Below are positions 13,156-19,381 of a stretch of 19,381 nucleotides of DNA, piece by piece. Source of the stretch: Planctomycetota bacterium (GTDB taxonomy: Bacteria > Planctomycetota > Planctomycetia > Gemmatales > Gemmataceae). Under the pieces are notes generated by a model. That model searched no databases and had not been told where the DNA came from. It saw only the letters and a list, made by a program, of their open reading frames with translations. Numbering within the stretch: position 1 is the stretch's first letter; each line of letters starts with the position of its first letter. The position numbers and the translations under genes were made by a program. The DNA lies in assembly GCA_018970845.1 (NCBI GenBank), contig JAGWVO010000019.1, forward strand, positions 1-19,381, given 5' to 3'.

Positions 13156-14670
13156 ATGGCCGGAGAGAAAATCACCAGCAGGGCCGCCGATTACTCGCAA
13201 TGGTACCTCGACATCGTCAACCGCGCCGGCCTGGCGGAAAACTCCTCGGTGCGCGGCTGCATGGTGATCAAGCCGCACGGCTACGCCATCTGGGAGCGGA
13301 TGCAGCGGGCGCTCGACCGCATGTTCAAGGACACCGGCCATGTGAACGCCTACTTCCCGCTGTTCATCCCCAAGAGCTACCTCGCCAAGGAGGAGCAAAT
13401 GGCCGAGGGTTTCGCCAAGGAATGCGCCGTGGTCACCCACTACAGGCTCAAGTCGATACCCGGCAAGGGCGTGGAGGTGGACCCCGAGGCCAGGCTCGAG
13501 GAGGAACTCATCGTCCGTCCCACCTCTGAAACCATCATCTGGAACACCTACAAGAACTGGATCCAAAGCTACCGGGACTTGCCGCTCCTGGTGAACCAGT
13601 GGGCCAATGTCGTTCGCTGGGAAATGCGCACCCGGCTGTTCCTGCGCACCGCCGAGTTCCTCTGGCAGGAAGGCCACACCGCGCACGCCACCGCCGCCGA
13701 CGCCGAGGAGGAGACCCGCCGGATGCTCGGCGTTTACCGCGATTTCGCGGAGAACTGGATGGCGATGCCGGTGCTGTGCGGCCCCAAGAGCGAGGGACAG
13801 AAGTTCCCAGGCGCCGAGTACACCCTGTGCATCGAGGCGATGATGCAGGACAAGAAGGCCCTTCAGGCCGGCACCAGCCACTACCTCGGGCAGAACTTCT
13901 CCAAGGCCTTCGATGTCAGGTTCCAGAACCAGCAGGGCCAGCTTGAGCACGCCTACGCGACCTCGTGGGGGGTGTCCACCCGGCTTATCGGCGGCCTGAT
14001 CATGACGCACTCCGACGACCAGGGATTGGTGGCTCCCCCGCGGCTGGCTCCTGTGCAGGTGGTGATCTGCCCGATGGGCAAGGAAGCCTCGGAACGGGAA
14101 GCCTCCACCCGCGCCGCGCGCGAGTTGGCCGGGCGCCTGAGGGAACTTCCGCGGGAGGACTTCTTCGGCTACGAACCGGTCGCCGTGCGGGTGGACGAGG
14201 ATTTCCACAACTCGCCGGGCTTCCGTTTCAACGAATGGGAACTCAAGGGAGTGCCCGTGCGCGTGGAGATCGGCCCCAAGGATGTGGCGCAAAGCGCCTG
14301 CGTGCTGGCGCGCCGCGACATGCCGGGCAAGGAGGGCAAGCAGATGGGCATCCCGCTCGACGCCGCGCCCGGGAAGGTGATCGCGCTTCTCAAGGAGATC
14401 CAGGCGGCCCTGTTCGCCAAGGCCAAGGCGTTCCGCGACGCCAACATCCACGAGGTGAACTCGTGGGACGAGTTCACCAAAAAGCTCGAGGAGCCGGGCG
14501 GATTCCTGATGGCCCACTGGGACGGCACGCGGGAAACCGAGGACCGCATCAGCGAGATGGCCAAGGCCACCATCCGCTGCATTCCCGACGGCGGAGACAC
14601 CACCCCGGGCAAGTGCGTGCTCACGGGCAATCCGTCGGCGCGCCGGGTGGTATTCGCCAAGGCCTATTGA
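13156..14670 (+). CDS. proS: Prolyl-tRNA synthetase, eukaryote/archaeal-like type
   Basis: A 504-residue class II synthetase that charges tRNA-Pro. It starts MAGEKITSRAADYSQWYLDI, the usual opening of the short type without the bacterial editing insertion. VRPTSETIIW, the motif 2 region VVRWEMRTRLFLRTAEFLWQ and the motif 3 region GVSTRLIGGLIMTHSDDQG are present. It ends in FAKAY, the conserved C-terminal tyrosine of this type. In the C-terminal domain, relatives carry WCG, CE, GKC and CG cysteines that bind zinc; here only the GKC cysteine (plus IRC) remains, so the zinc site looks lost. The ATG at 13156 is preferred, with GGAG ten bases upstream; an ATG at 13147 lies only one base after that GGAG. 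A TACAAT at 13108-13113 could be the -10, but I see no matching -35. Confidence 0.95.
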   Translation: MAGEKITSRAADYSQWYLDIVNRAGLAENSSVRGCMVIKPHGYAIWERMQRALDRMFKDTGHVNAYFPLFIPKSYLAKEEQMAEGFAKECAVVTHYRLKSIPGKGVEVDPEARLEEELIVRPTSETIIWNTYKNWIQSYRDLPLLVNQWANVVRWEMRTRLFLRTAEFLWQEGHTAHATAADAEEETRRMLGVYRDFAENWMAMPVLCGPKSEGQKFPGAEYTLCIEAMMQDKKALQAGTSHYLGQNFSKAFDVRFQNQQGQLEHAYATSWGVSTRLIGGLIMTHSDDQGLVAPPRLAPVQVVICPMGKEASEREASTRAARELAGRLRELPREDFFGYEPVAVRVDEDFHNSPGFRFNEWELKGVPVRVEIGPKDVAQSACVLARRDMPGKEGKQMGIPLDAAPGKVIALLKEIQAALFAKAKAFRDANIHEVNSWDEFTKKLEEPGGFLMAHWDGTRETEDRISEMAKATIRCIPDGGDTTPGKCVLTGNPSARRVVFAKAY

Positions 14671-14671
14671 A

Positions 14672-14697
14672 ATCGCGGTGAAGCCGCGGTGTTTTTG
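14672..14697 (+). terminator. Probable intrinsic terminator after proS
   Basis: CGCGG-TGAAG-CCGCG (14674-14688), with two further weak closing pairs, is followed by a T-rich run (14692-14696). It sits directly after the proS stop, in the short convergent gap with mscL. Confidence 0.55.
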
Positions 14698-14706
14698 TCG
14701 ACTTTC

Positions 14707-15129
14707 TCAGCCCTGCCTGGCCTTGAGGAGATCCCGGATTTCCTCCAACAACTGCTGGTCCCTTGTCGGGCCGGGCGCCGGTTTCTCCTCCGCCTTGCTC
14801 CGCATGAGGAATCCGAGAAACTTGACGAGGAAGACCCACAGCGCCAAGGCCACGATGAGGAAATTGACCAGTTCGGCCAGGAACGAACCCACCTCGATCT
14901 GGCCGACCTTGAGATCCTTGAATCCGACATCGCCGCTTCCAAGCATCCCGATCGCCGGCATGATCACCTGCTTCACGAGGGAATCGACGATCTTGCCGAA
15001 TGCCCCGCCGATGATCACGCCCACGGCGAGGTCGATCACATTTCCCTTGAAGGCGAAGCTCTTGAATTCCTCGAACAGCGAGAACGCCTTCTTCGCCGAA
15101 CCGGCAACCAGATTCTTGGCCTGATCCAT
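14707..15129 (-). CDS. mscL: Large-conductance mechanosensitive channel MscL
   Basis: A 140-residue inner-membrane protein that opens a non-selective pore under turgor stress. The TM1 block FKSFAFKGNVIDLAVGVIIG and then GAFGKIVDSLVKQVIMPAIG (residues 22-61) is the MscL signature. TM2 is FLAELVNFLIVALALWVFLV (83-102). The cytoplasmic helix LLEEIRDLLK closes the protein. The N-terminus is about 18 residues longer than the common FxEF start, which adds the segment MDQAKNLVAGSAKKAFSLFE. The ATG at 15129 was chosen over a TTG at 15156. It is convergent with proS and downstream of the copper-storage-like gene with a gap of nearly 300 bases, so probably its own unit. Confidence 0.95.
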   Translation of the reverse strand: MDQAKNLVAGSAKKAFSLFEEFKSFAFKGNVIDLAVGVIIGGAFGKIVDSLVKQVIMPAIGMLGSGDVGFKDLKVGQIEVGSFLAELVNFLIVALALWVFLVKFLGFLMRSKAEEKPAPGPTRDQQLLEEIRDLLKARQG

Positions 15130-15177
15130 GTCGTGCCCCCCATGAGCCGGAAACAACCGGCCTCGACATGGCTGACG

Positions 15178-15211
15178 CTATCATTCCGGCGAATGAATCC
15201 GGATATCATTC
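15178..15211. repeat. Short direct and inverted repeats upstream of mscL
   Basis: TATCATTC occurs at 15179-15186 and 15204-15211. The first copy also forms TCATTC-CGGC-GAATGA (15181-15196), next to the palindrome ATCCGGAT (15197-15204). The cluster lies 50-80 bases upstream of the mscL start and could be a regulatory site. No regulator is implied by sequence alone. Confidence 0.35.
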
Positions 15212-15349
15212 GTGAGCCTGAATTGGGCAAATCCGGCAAATGCCCCGGTCATTTCCGCTCCAAACCGCAGAACCGGACCGGAGCGTCCCCGCGTCAGACA
15301 CACCCGTGGCTGTCGCGTGCGACCGCCGCGCGGTCGGCATGGCCATGGC

Positions 15350-15397
15350 GCCGTTTTCCGGAATCAGGGTGGCATTCCCCGATCCGGACAAAACGGC
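15350..15397. repeat. Inverted repeat after the copper-storage-like gene
   Basis: GCCGTTTTCCGGA (15350-15362) pairs with TCCGGACAAAACGGC (15383-15397) through a 13-bp stem with a 2-base bulge, starting about 15 bases past the stop codon at 15414. There is no U-tract after the hairpin, so it may stabilise the transcript 3' end rather than act as an intrinsic terminator. A second small hairpin (CGACCGC/GCGGTCG) lies nearby at about 15320-15336. Confidence 0.45.
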
Positions 15398-15413
15398 AGC
15401 AGACCGCCGAAAC

Positions 15414-15839
15414 CTACTTGGCCAGCACGGCCCTGCAAGCCTTGGCGCACTTGAGGCATTCCGCGGCGCATTCGGAGATCATCTTGTCCTCGGGGTGCTT
15501 CGCGCATTCCGCGGCGCACATTTCGCAGGCCTTGGCGCAGGCCTCCGCCGCCGCCGGCACCATCGGGCCCCCGCGGACGCAGACCGACAGGCACATCCTG
15601 CAGAATTCGGCGCAGTCCAGGCATGGCTTGCCACCGTGGGCATGGAGCGCGGACTCCTTCTCGAGCATCTCCACGCAGTACGCGTGACACCTGAGGCACT
15701 TGAGAATGCATTCGCCGCAGGCGTCGGCGCACTTGTCGCGCGCCCCGTTTCCATTGTTGTTTTGCCCGGCGGCATTCCCGACCCAAACGGCGGTCGTGGC
15801 TCCAGCGGCAACGGTTCCAACCCAGGCTCGACGGTTCAT
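15414..15839 (-). CDS. Exported Cys-rich four-helix-bundle copper-storage-like protein (Csp/DUF326-like)
   Basis: A 141-residue protein. It starts MNRRAWVGTVAAGATTAVWV, a twin-arginine-like signal, followed by an Asn/Gly spacer and 19 cysteines in CxxxC and CxxC spacing along predicted amphipathic helices: residues 37-55, 73-87, 101-112 and 124-135. This matches the DUF326 / four-helix-bundle copper-binding family (Csp1 type), which stores many Cu(I) ions inside a bundle lined with cysteines; Csp1 itself is exported by Tat. Cysteine count and arrangement are direct observations; copper as the metal is inferred from the family. The ATG at 15839 follows GGGGGA. It lies 109 bases downstream of msrA on the same strand. 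Confidence 0.85.
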   Translation of the reverse strand: MNRRAWVGTVAAGATTAVWVGNAAGQNNNGNGARDKCADACGECILKCLRCHAYCVEMLEKESALHAHGGKPCLDCAEFCRMCLSVCVRGGPMVPAAAEACAKACEMCAAECAKHPEDKMISECAAECLKCAKACRAVLAK

Positions 15840-15948
15840 GATGGATTCCCCCGGCAACGGTTCATCTGGATGCGATGCCACCATGGCACCCAAGTACCCA
15901 TGCGGGCCGGTGGGCGGACCTTTCGATGGCCTGGGGGGCGAAGGTCGG

Positions 15949-16488
15949 TCAGGCAGGCGCAACCTTGCCGGGAAAAGCCTTCAGCAACTTCGACACCTTG
16001 GATGCCACCACCACCTGGCAGTACGGGGCATGAGGGTTGTTGCGGAAGTAGTCCTGATGGTAGTCCTCCGCGGGGAAAAACCGGGCCTCCGGCACCACCT
16101 GGGTCACCACGGGACCGGGAAGCGCTCCGCTGGCGTTCAGGTTGGCGATGTGCGCCCGGGTGGCGGCCTCCTGATCGGCATCATGAAAGAAAACCACCGA
16201 GCGATACTGGGTGCCGATGTCGGCGCCCTGCCGGTTGAGGGTGGTGGGATCGTGGCTCAGGAAGAAGACCTCCAGGAGCGTCCCAAAACTGACGACGGCC
16301 GGATCGAACGAAACGCGCACGACCTCGGCATGGCCCGTGCGCCCGCCGCACACCCTTTCATAAGTGGGGTTCGGATCCGCGCCGCCGCAGTAGCCCGAGG
16401 TGACATCCGAGACGCCGGCGAGGCGCTCGAAAACCGCTTCCAGGCACCAGAAGCAACCGCCGCCGAAAGTCGCCGCCGCATCGGCCAT
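15949..16488 (-). CDS. msrA: Peptide methionine sulfoxide reductase MsrA
   Basis: A 179-residue MsrA of normal length that reduces methionine-S-sulfoxide in proteins. ATFGGGCFWCLEAVFE holds catalytic C12, with a second cysteine at C15 (GCFWC). SGYCGG, the TGHAEVVRVSFDP block, HDPTTLNRQGADIGTQYRS and PAEDYHQDYF are the family hallmarks. The ATG at 16488 is preferred; a TTG at 16494 would add two residues. No signal peptide is visible, so it acts in the cytoplasm. It is divergent from panB across a 91-base gap with an inverted repeat and is followed by the copper-storage-like gene, a pairing that makes sense for copper or oxidative stress. Confidence 0.96.
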   Translation of the reverse strand: MADAAATFGGGCFWCLEAVFERLAGVSDVTSGYCGGADPNPTYERVCGGRTGHAEVVRVSFDPAVVSFGTLLEVFFLSHDPTTLNRQGADIGTQYRSVVFFHDADQEAATRAHIANLNASGALPGPVVTQVVPEARFFPAEDYHQDYFRNNPHAPYCQVVVASKVSKLLKAFPGKVAPA

Positions 16489-16512
16489 CGCCAATACCCC
16501 ACCATCGCCATG

Positions 16513-16530
16513 AAACTGCTACAACAGTTT
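16513..16530. repeat. Inverted repeat in the msrA-panB divergent gap
   Basis: AAACTG-CTACAA-CAGTTT is a perfect 6-bp inverted repeat with a 6-base centre, 25 bases upstream of the msrA ATG and 50 bases upstream of the panB ATG. Its place fits an operator for one or both genes. This is inference from position only. Confidence 0.4.
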
Positions 16531-16579
16531 AGTGCGGTTCCCGGACCAACCGGACGCCGCGCCATTCCGGAACGCGCGC

Positions 16580-17380
16580 ATGACCCGAGACGACAAGCCG
16601 TTCACCCTCGACGATTTCGCCAAGGCCAGGGCCAGCGGGCGGAAAATCGTCATGGTCACCGCGTACGACCATCCCATGGCGAGATGCCTCGACGAGGCGG
16701 GCGTCGATTGCCTGCTGGTGGGCGACTCGCTCGGCATGGTGGTGCAGGGCAAGCCCGACAGCCTTTCCGTGACCGTCGATGACATGATCTACCATGGGAA
16801 GATGGTTCGCGCGGCGGCGAGGCGCGCGTTCGTCGTGGTGGACATGCCCTTTTTGAGCTATCACATTTCCGACGAGGACGCCCTTCGCAACGCGGGTCGA
16901 ATCCTGCGCGAGACAGGGGCCAACGCCGTGAAACTCGAGGGGGGCCAAAGCCGGGCCGGCACGGTCGCGAGGATGGCGGACGCGGGCATCCCCGTCATGG
17001 GCCATGTGGGCCTGACGCCGCAATCCGTCAGGCGGTTGGGCGGCTTCAAGGTCCAACGCGACGCCGATGCCGTGCTCGCCGACGCCAAGGCCCTCGAGGA
17101 GGCCGGGGTGTTCTCGATGGTGGTGGAGTGCGTGCCGGCGGGCCTTGGCCAGCGGGTGACAAGCGTCGTCGCGGTTCCGACCATCGGCATCGGCGCCGGG
17201 CCGGGTTGCGACGGCCAGGTGCTGGTGCTTCACGACCTTCTCGGCCTCGAGGAATCGATGCGGCCGAAGTTCAGCAAGCGATACGCGGAGATGGCCACGC
17301 TTGTCCGCGACGCCGCCGGGCGCTACGCCGCCGAGGTCAGGTCGGGGGAATTCCCGGGCGAGGGCAACAGCTTCCGTTGA
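16580..17380 (+). CDS. panB: 3-methyl-2-oxobutanoate hydroxymethyltransferase PanB
   Basis: A 266-residue protein. It performs the first committed step to pantothenate and CoA, transferring a hydroxymethyl group from methylene-THF to 2-ketoisovalerate. The (beta/alpha)8 landmarks are TAYDHPMA (27-34), D49 in LLVGDSLGMV, D88 in VVDMP and E120 in VKLEGG (metal ligands), GHVGLTPQ (141-148), and catalytic E183 in VVECVPA. IGIGAGPGCDGQVLVLHDLLG closes the core. The ATG at 16580 was chosen because the protein then begins just before the family start; a GTG at 16532 would add 16 residues of unlikely sequence. The aminotransferase follows after 28 bases and is probably in the same operon. Confidence 0.96.
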   Translation: MTRDDKPFTLDDFAKARASGRKIVMVTAYDHPMARCLDEAGVDCLLVGDSLGMVVQGKPDSLSVTVDDMIYHGKMVRAAARRAFVVVDMPFLSYHISDEDALRNAGRILRETGANAVKLEGGQSRAGTVARMADAGIPVMGHVGLTPQSVRRLGGFKVQRDADAVLADAKALEEAGVFSMVVECVPAGLGQRVTSVVAVPTIGIGAGPGCDGQVLVLHDLLGLEESMRPKFSKRYAEMATLVRDAAGRYAAEVRSGEFPGEGNSFR

Positions 17381-17408
17381 CCCCGGAACGATTGTGGAAG
17401 GGACACAG

Positions 17409-18536
17409 ATGGGCGGCAACGACCCCGAGCGCTGGATCGCGGCGCGCATGGGAAAATTCGAGTCTTCAGGCATCCGCAAGGTCTTCGACTTGGCCCGGCA
17501 GCTCAAGGACCCGGTGAACCTCAGCATCGGCCAGCCCGACTTTCCCGTGCCCGCGCCATGCCGGCAGGCCGCCATCCGCGCCATCGAGGCGGGCCACAAC
17601 AGCTACACCGTCACCCAGGGCCTCGCTTCACTGCGGGACAAGCTGGGCCGCCAGGTTTCGGCAAGGTTCCCGTCGCACTCCGACCGGAAACTGCTTGTCA
17701 CCTCCGGCACCTCAGGCGCGCTGGTGCTGGCGCTCATGACCGTGCTCGACCCGGGCGACGAGGTGTTGGCATGCGATCCGTGGTTCGTCATGTACCCCAA
17801 CCTGCCACTTTTGGCCGGCGGAGTCATGAAGGCCCTGCCCACCGGCCCGGACTTCATGCCCGACCCGGACCAGGTTGAGCGGGCGATCGGCCCGCGAACC
17901 AAGGCGCTCATCATCAACAGTCCGGCCAACCCCACCGGCGCCATCATGCCGGCATCCCTGATGGAGCGACTCGCCCGCCTGTGCGCCAAGCGGGGGGTCC
18001 TGCTGATCAGCGACGAGATCTACAGCCTTTTCAGCTTCGACGGCCCCCACAGAAGTCCAGCGGAATTCAACGAGCAGGCGCTGGTGATCGACGGATTCAG
18101 CAAGACTTACGCAATGACCGGCTGGCGGGTGGGATACATCCACGGGCCGTCGAGGCTCATCGAGGAAATGACGAAGCTGCAGCAATACACCTTCGTTTGC
18201 GCCCCGAGCATGGCGCAGCATGGGGCCCTCGAGGCGCTCGACCTCGACATGAGCGCGATCGTGACTGATTACGGCAGAAAACGCGACTACATGCGCGAGC
18301 GACTCGAGAAATACTACGATATCGGCCCGCCAGGCGGAGCATTCTACATTTATCCCAAAGCGCCCCGCGGAATGAAAGGTTCCGACTTCGTGGCCATGGC
18401 CATCGCCAACAATTTGCTCATCATTCCCGGAAATGTCTTCAGCGCCTCCGACACCCATTTCAGGCTGAGTTATGCCGTCGCAGACCGGGAGTTGGAACGG
18501 GGTGCCGATTTGCTGGTCAAGCTGGCGCGCGACTGA
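17409..18536 (+). CDS. Class I/II PLP-dependent aminotransferase
   Basis: A 375-residue fold-type I aminotransferase. NLSIGQPDFPVP (37-48) is the usual start of the domain, YTVTQGLASLR the next block, and N174 in SPANPTG, D202 and Y205 in SDEIYSLFSF, and K232 in GFSKTYAMTGWRVGY are the PLP ligands, K232 forming the Schiff base. An Arg in HFRLSYA near the end should bind the substrate carboxylate. It resembles the aspartate/aromatic/alanine group. The substrate is not certain; following panB, it could act on branched-chain or aspartate-family keto acids (aspartate feeds beta-alanine), which is inference. The ATG at 17409 follows GGAAGGG at good spacing; the frame is open further upstream but overlaps panB. 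Confidence 0.92.
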   Translation: MGGNDPERWIAARMGKFESSGIRKVFDLARQLKDPVNLSIGQPDFPVPAPCRQAAIRAIEAGHNSYTVTQGLASLRDKLGRQVSARFPSHSDRKLLVTSGTSGALVLALMTVLDPGDEVLACDPWFVMYPNLPLLAGGVMKALPTGPDFMPDPDQVERAIGPRTKALIINSPANPTGAIMPASLMERLARLCAKRGVLLISDEIYSLFSFDGPHRSPAEFNEQALVIDGFSKTYAMTGWRVGYIHGPSRLIEEMTKLQQYTFVCAPSMAQHGALEALDLDMSAIVTDYGRKRDYMRERLEKYYDIGPPGGAFYIYPKAPRGMKGSDFVAMAIANNLLIIPGNVFSASDTHFRLSYAVADRELERGADLLVKLARD

Positions 18537-18632
18537 ATCCGCCTCTGGGTAGGGTTGTTTCACGAACGCCGGTAAGGCAACATTCGTATTAATGGAATTG
18601 GATCGTGCGCATCGAACCCACCGAGGGGTCCC

Positions 18633-19381
18633 ATGAACGGATTCTTGAAATTCTCGTTGTCAGCAACCTTGTTCTTGTTGGCGGGCTTCGCCCGATCCCA
18701 GGACACGGAGATGGCGCCCGCCACGAACCGGACGCTGCTTCTTGTCGTCGGGTCGGGTAAATCGCCGGCCGATGCCTCGATCGTGGCCCGACCTTTCGCG
18801 GAAACCGACGCCGCGAACCTTTACAAGCTGCTCACCGACGGCGCCCACGCCAAGATCGCCTCCGGAGACGCCAAGTTGCTCTCGGGCGCCGAAGCCACGC
18901 GCGAAAACACCCTCAAGGGCCTCCAGTGGCTGGCCGAGCAGGCCAAGCCCGGCGACACCGTGCTTCTGGCGATGTTCTGCCAGGGCGGCCCTCTGGGGGA
19001 CTCCGGCGACAGGCGATGCTACTTCCTCTCGGACTCAACCTTCGCCGGCCGAGACAAGAACGCGCTGACGGAATCGGAAATCACCGACGCCCTCAAGAAC
19101 CTCAAGTCCGACCGCTTCGCCGTGTTCCTGGATGTCAACTTCAAGGGCTACACCACCACGGCCAAGGGAATCGCCGAGCCTTCCCTGGGACAGGCGCCCT
19201 ACCGCGAGTTCCTCGGTGATGACGGCACGGACGACCACGGTGCCTCCCCGGGCCATGTCGTTTTCCTGGCCACCAACGGCCTGTCACCCTCCCTGAACCT
19301 TCCCGGGCAGGGATTGTTCGGCAAGATGCTCGTGGATGGCCTGTCAGGACAGGCCGACACCGAGGGAGGCGAAGCCGACGG
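18633..19381 (+). CDS. Secreted caspase-like (C14-fold) protein lacking both catalytic residues (partial)
   Basis: From the ATG at 18633 the frame stays open for 249 codons to the window end, so the C-terminus is missing. Residues 1-22 (MNGFLKFSLSATLFLLAGFA, then RS) are a signal peptide. Residues 34-172 follow the caspase/metacaspase p20 pattern: TLLLVVGSG, FAETDAANLYKLL, ATRENTLKGLQWLAEQAKPG, DTVLLAM, and FAVFLDVNFKG. In active members the last two regions read YFSGHG and LD(A/S)C; here the His position is Q117 (MFCQGG) and the Cys position is N169 (LDVNF). The peptidase would be dead, perhaps a binding or regulatory module. The fold call rests on motif order by eye. GAGGGG lies four bases before the ATG. 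It follows the aminotransferase after 96 bases on the same strand. Confidence 0.72.
   Translation, partial: MNGFLKFSLSATLFLLAGFARSQDTEMAPATNRTLLLVVGSGKSPADASIVARPFAETDAANLYKLLTDGAHAKIASGDAKLLSGAEATRENTLKGLQWLAEQAKPGDTVLLAMFCQGGPLGDSGDRRCYFLSDSTFAGRDKNALTESEITDALKNLKSDRFAVFLDVNFKGYTTTAKGIAEPSLGQAPYREFLGDDGTDDHGASPGHVVFLATNGLSPSLNLPGQGLFGKMLVDGLSGQADTEGGEAD

Noticed and set aside
13075..14517. 480-codon open frame antisense to proS
   Set aside because: It mirrors a well-supported proS gene; the predicted protein is His/Arg/Gly-rich with no family motifs, as expected for a reverse-frame shadow in GC-rich DNA.
16532..16579. Longer panB start at GTG 16532
   Set aside because: The added 16 residues do not resemble PanB N-termini and the frame reaches into the inverted repeat region; the ATG at 16580 gives a normal length.

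Overview
The window is GC-rich, densely coded bacterial DNA. The gene set points to a planctomycete: a solitary TAT-type DUF1501 protein, a TIGR03032-family protein, a eukaryote-like (editing-domain-free) prolyl-tRNA synthetase ending in Tyr, a secreted caspase-fold protein, and a dcw remnant that holds mraZ and rsmH but no ftsL, ftsI or mur genes. Genus cannot be read from the sequence.

Layout. 1-575 (minus): a DUF433 / DUF5615 antitoxin-toxin pair, with the toxin cut by the window edge. 682-1734 (plus): TIGR03032 protein. 1795-2238 (minus): universal stress protein. 2495-3985 (minus): aldehyde dehydrogenase with its own terminator. 4166-4236 (minus): tRNA-Gln(UUG) with a recognisable promoter and terminator. 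4298-11051 (minus): one long unidirectional run, read in transcription order as mraZ, intrinsic terminator, rsmH, a membrane-anchored MraZ-like protein, a membrane-anchored proline-rich LysM protein, DUF1501 and a xylose-isomerase-fold protein. 11231-12013 (minus): a proline-rich gene whose signal-peptide segment is cut off by an in-frame TGA. 12155-13051 (minus): ABC ATPase without an adjacent permease. 13156-14670 (plus): proS. 14707-15129 (minus): mscL. 15414-16488 (minus): Cys-rich copper-storage-like protein and msrA. 16580-18536 (plus): panB and a class I/II aminotransferase. 18633 to the end (plus): secreted pseudo-caspase, cut by the window edge. No stretch over 300 bases is empty; the longest gene-free gaps (2239-2494 and 15130-15413) hold a terminator and inverted repeats.

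The most interesting part is 6.9-11.2 kb. A standard mraZ carries three TGGGN boxes at 10-bp intervals in its leader, which is the MraZ operator known from E. coli. After rsmH, where ftsL normally lies, there is a second MraZ domain. It is clearly homologous to the first, is fused to an N-terminal transmembrane helix and a Pro-rich linker, and has lost both DxxxRxxxP DNA-contact motifs. It sits 11 nt from a LysM protein that also has a transmembrane anchor and a Pro-rich stalk. This looks like a duplicated MraZ turned into an envelope protein, or into a membrane-tethered partner of MraZ, within a reduced division cluster.

Other points of note are the nonsense-interrupted secreted protein, the pseudo-caspase lacking both catalytic residues, and a 19-Cys copper-storage-like protein next to msrA.
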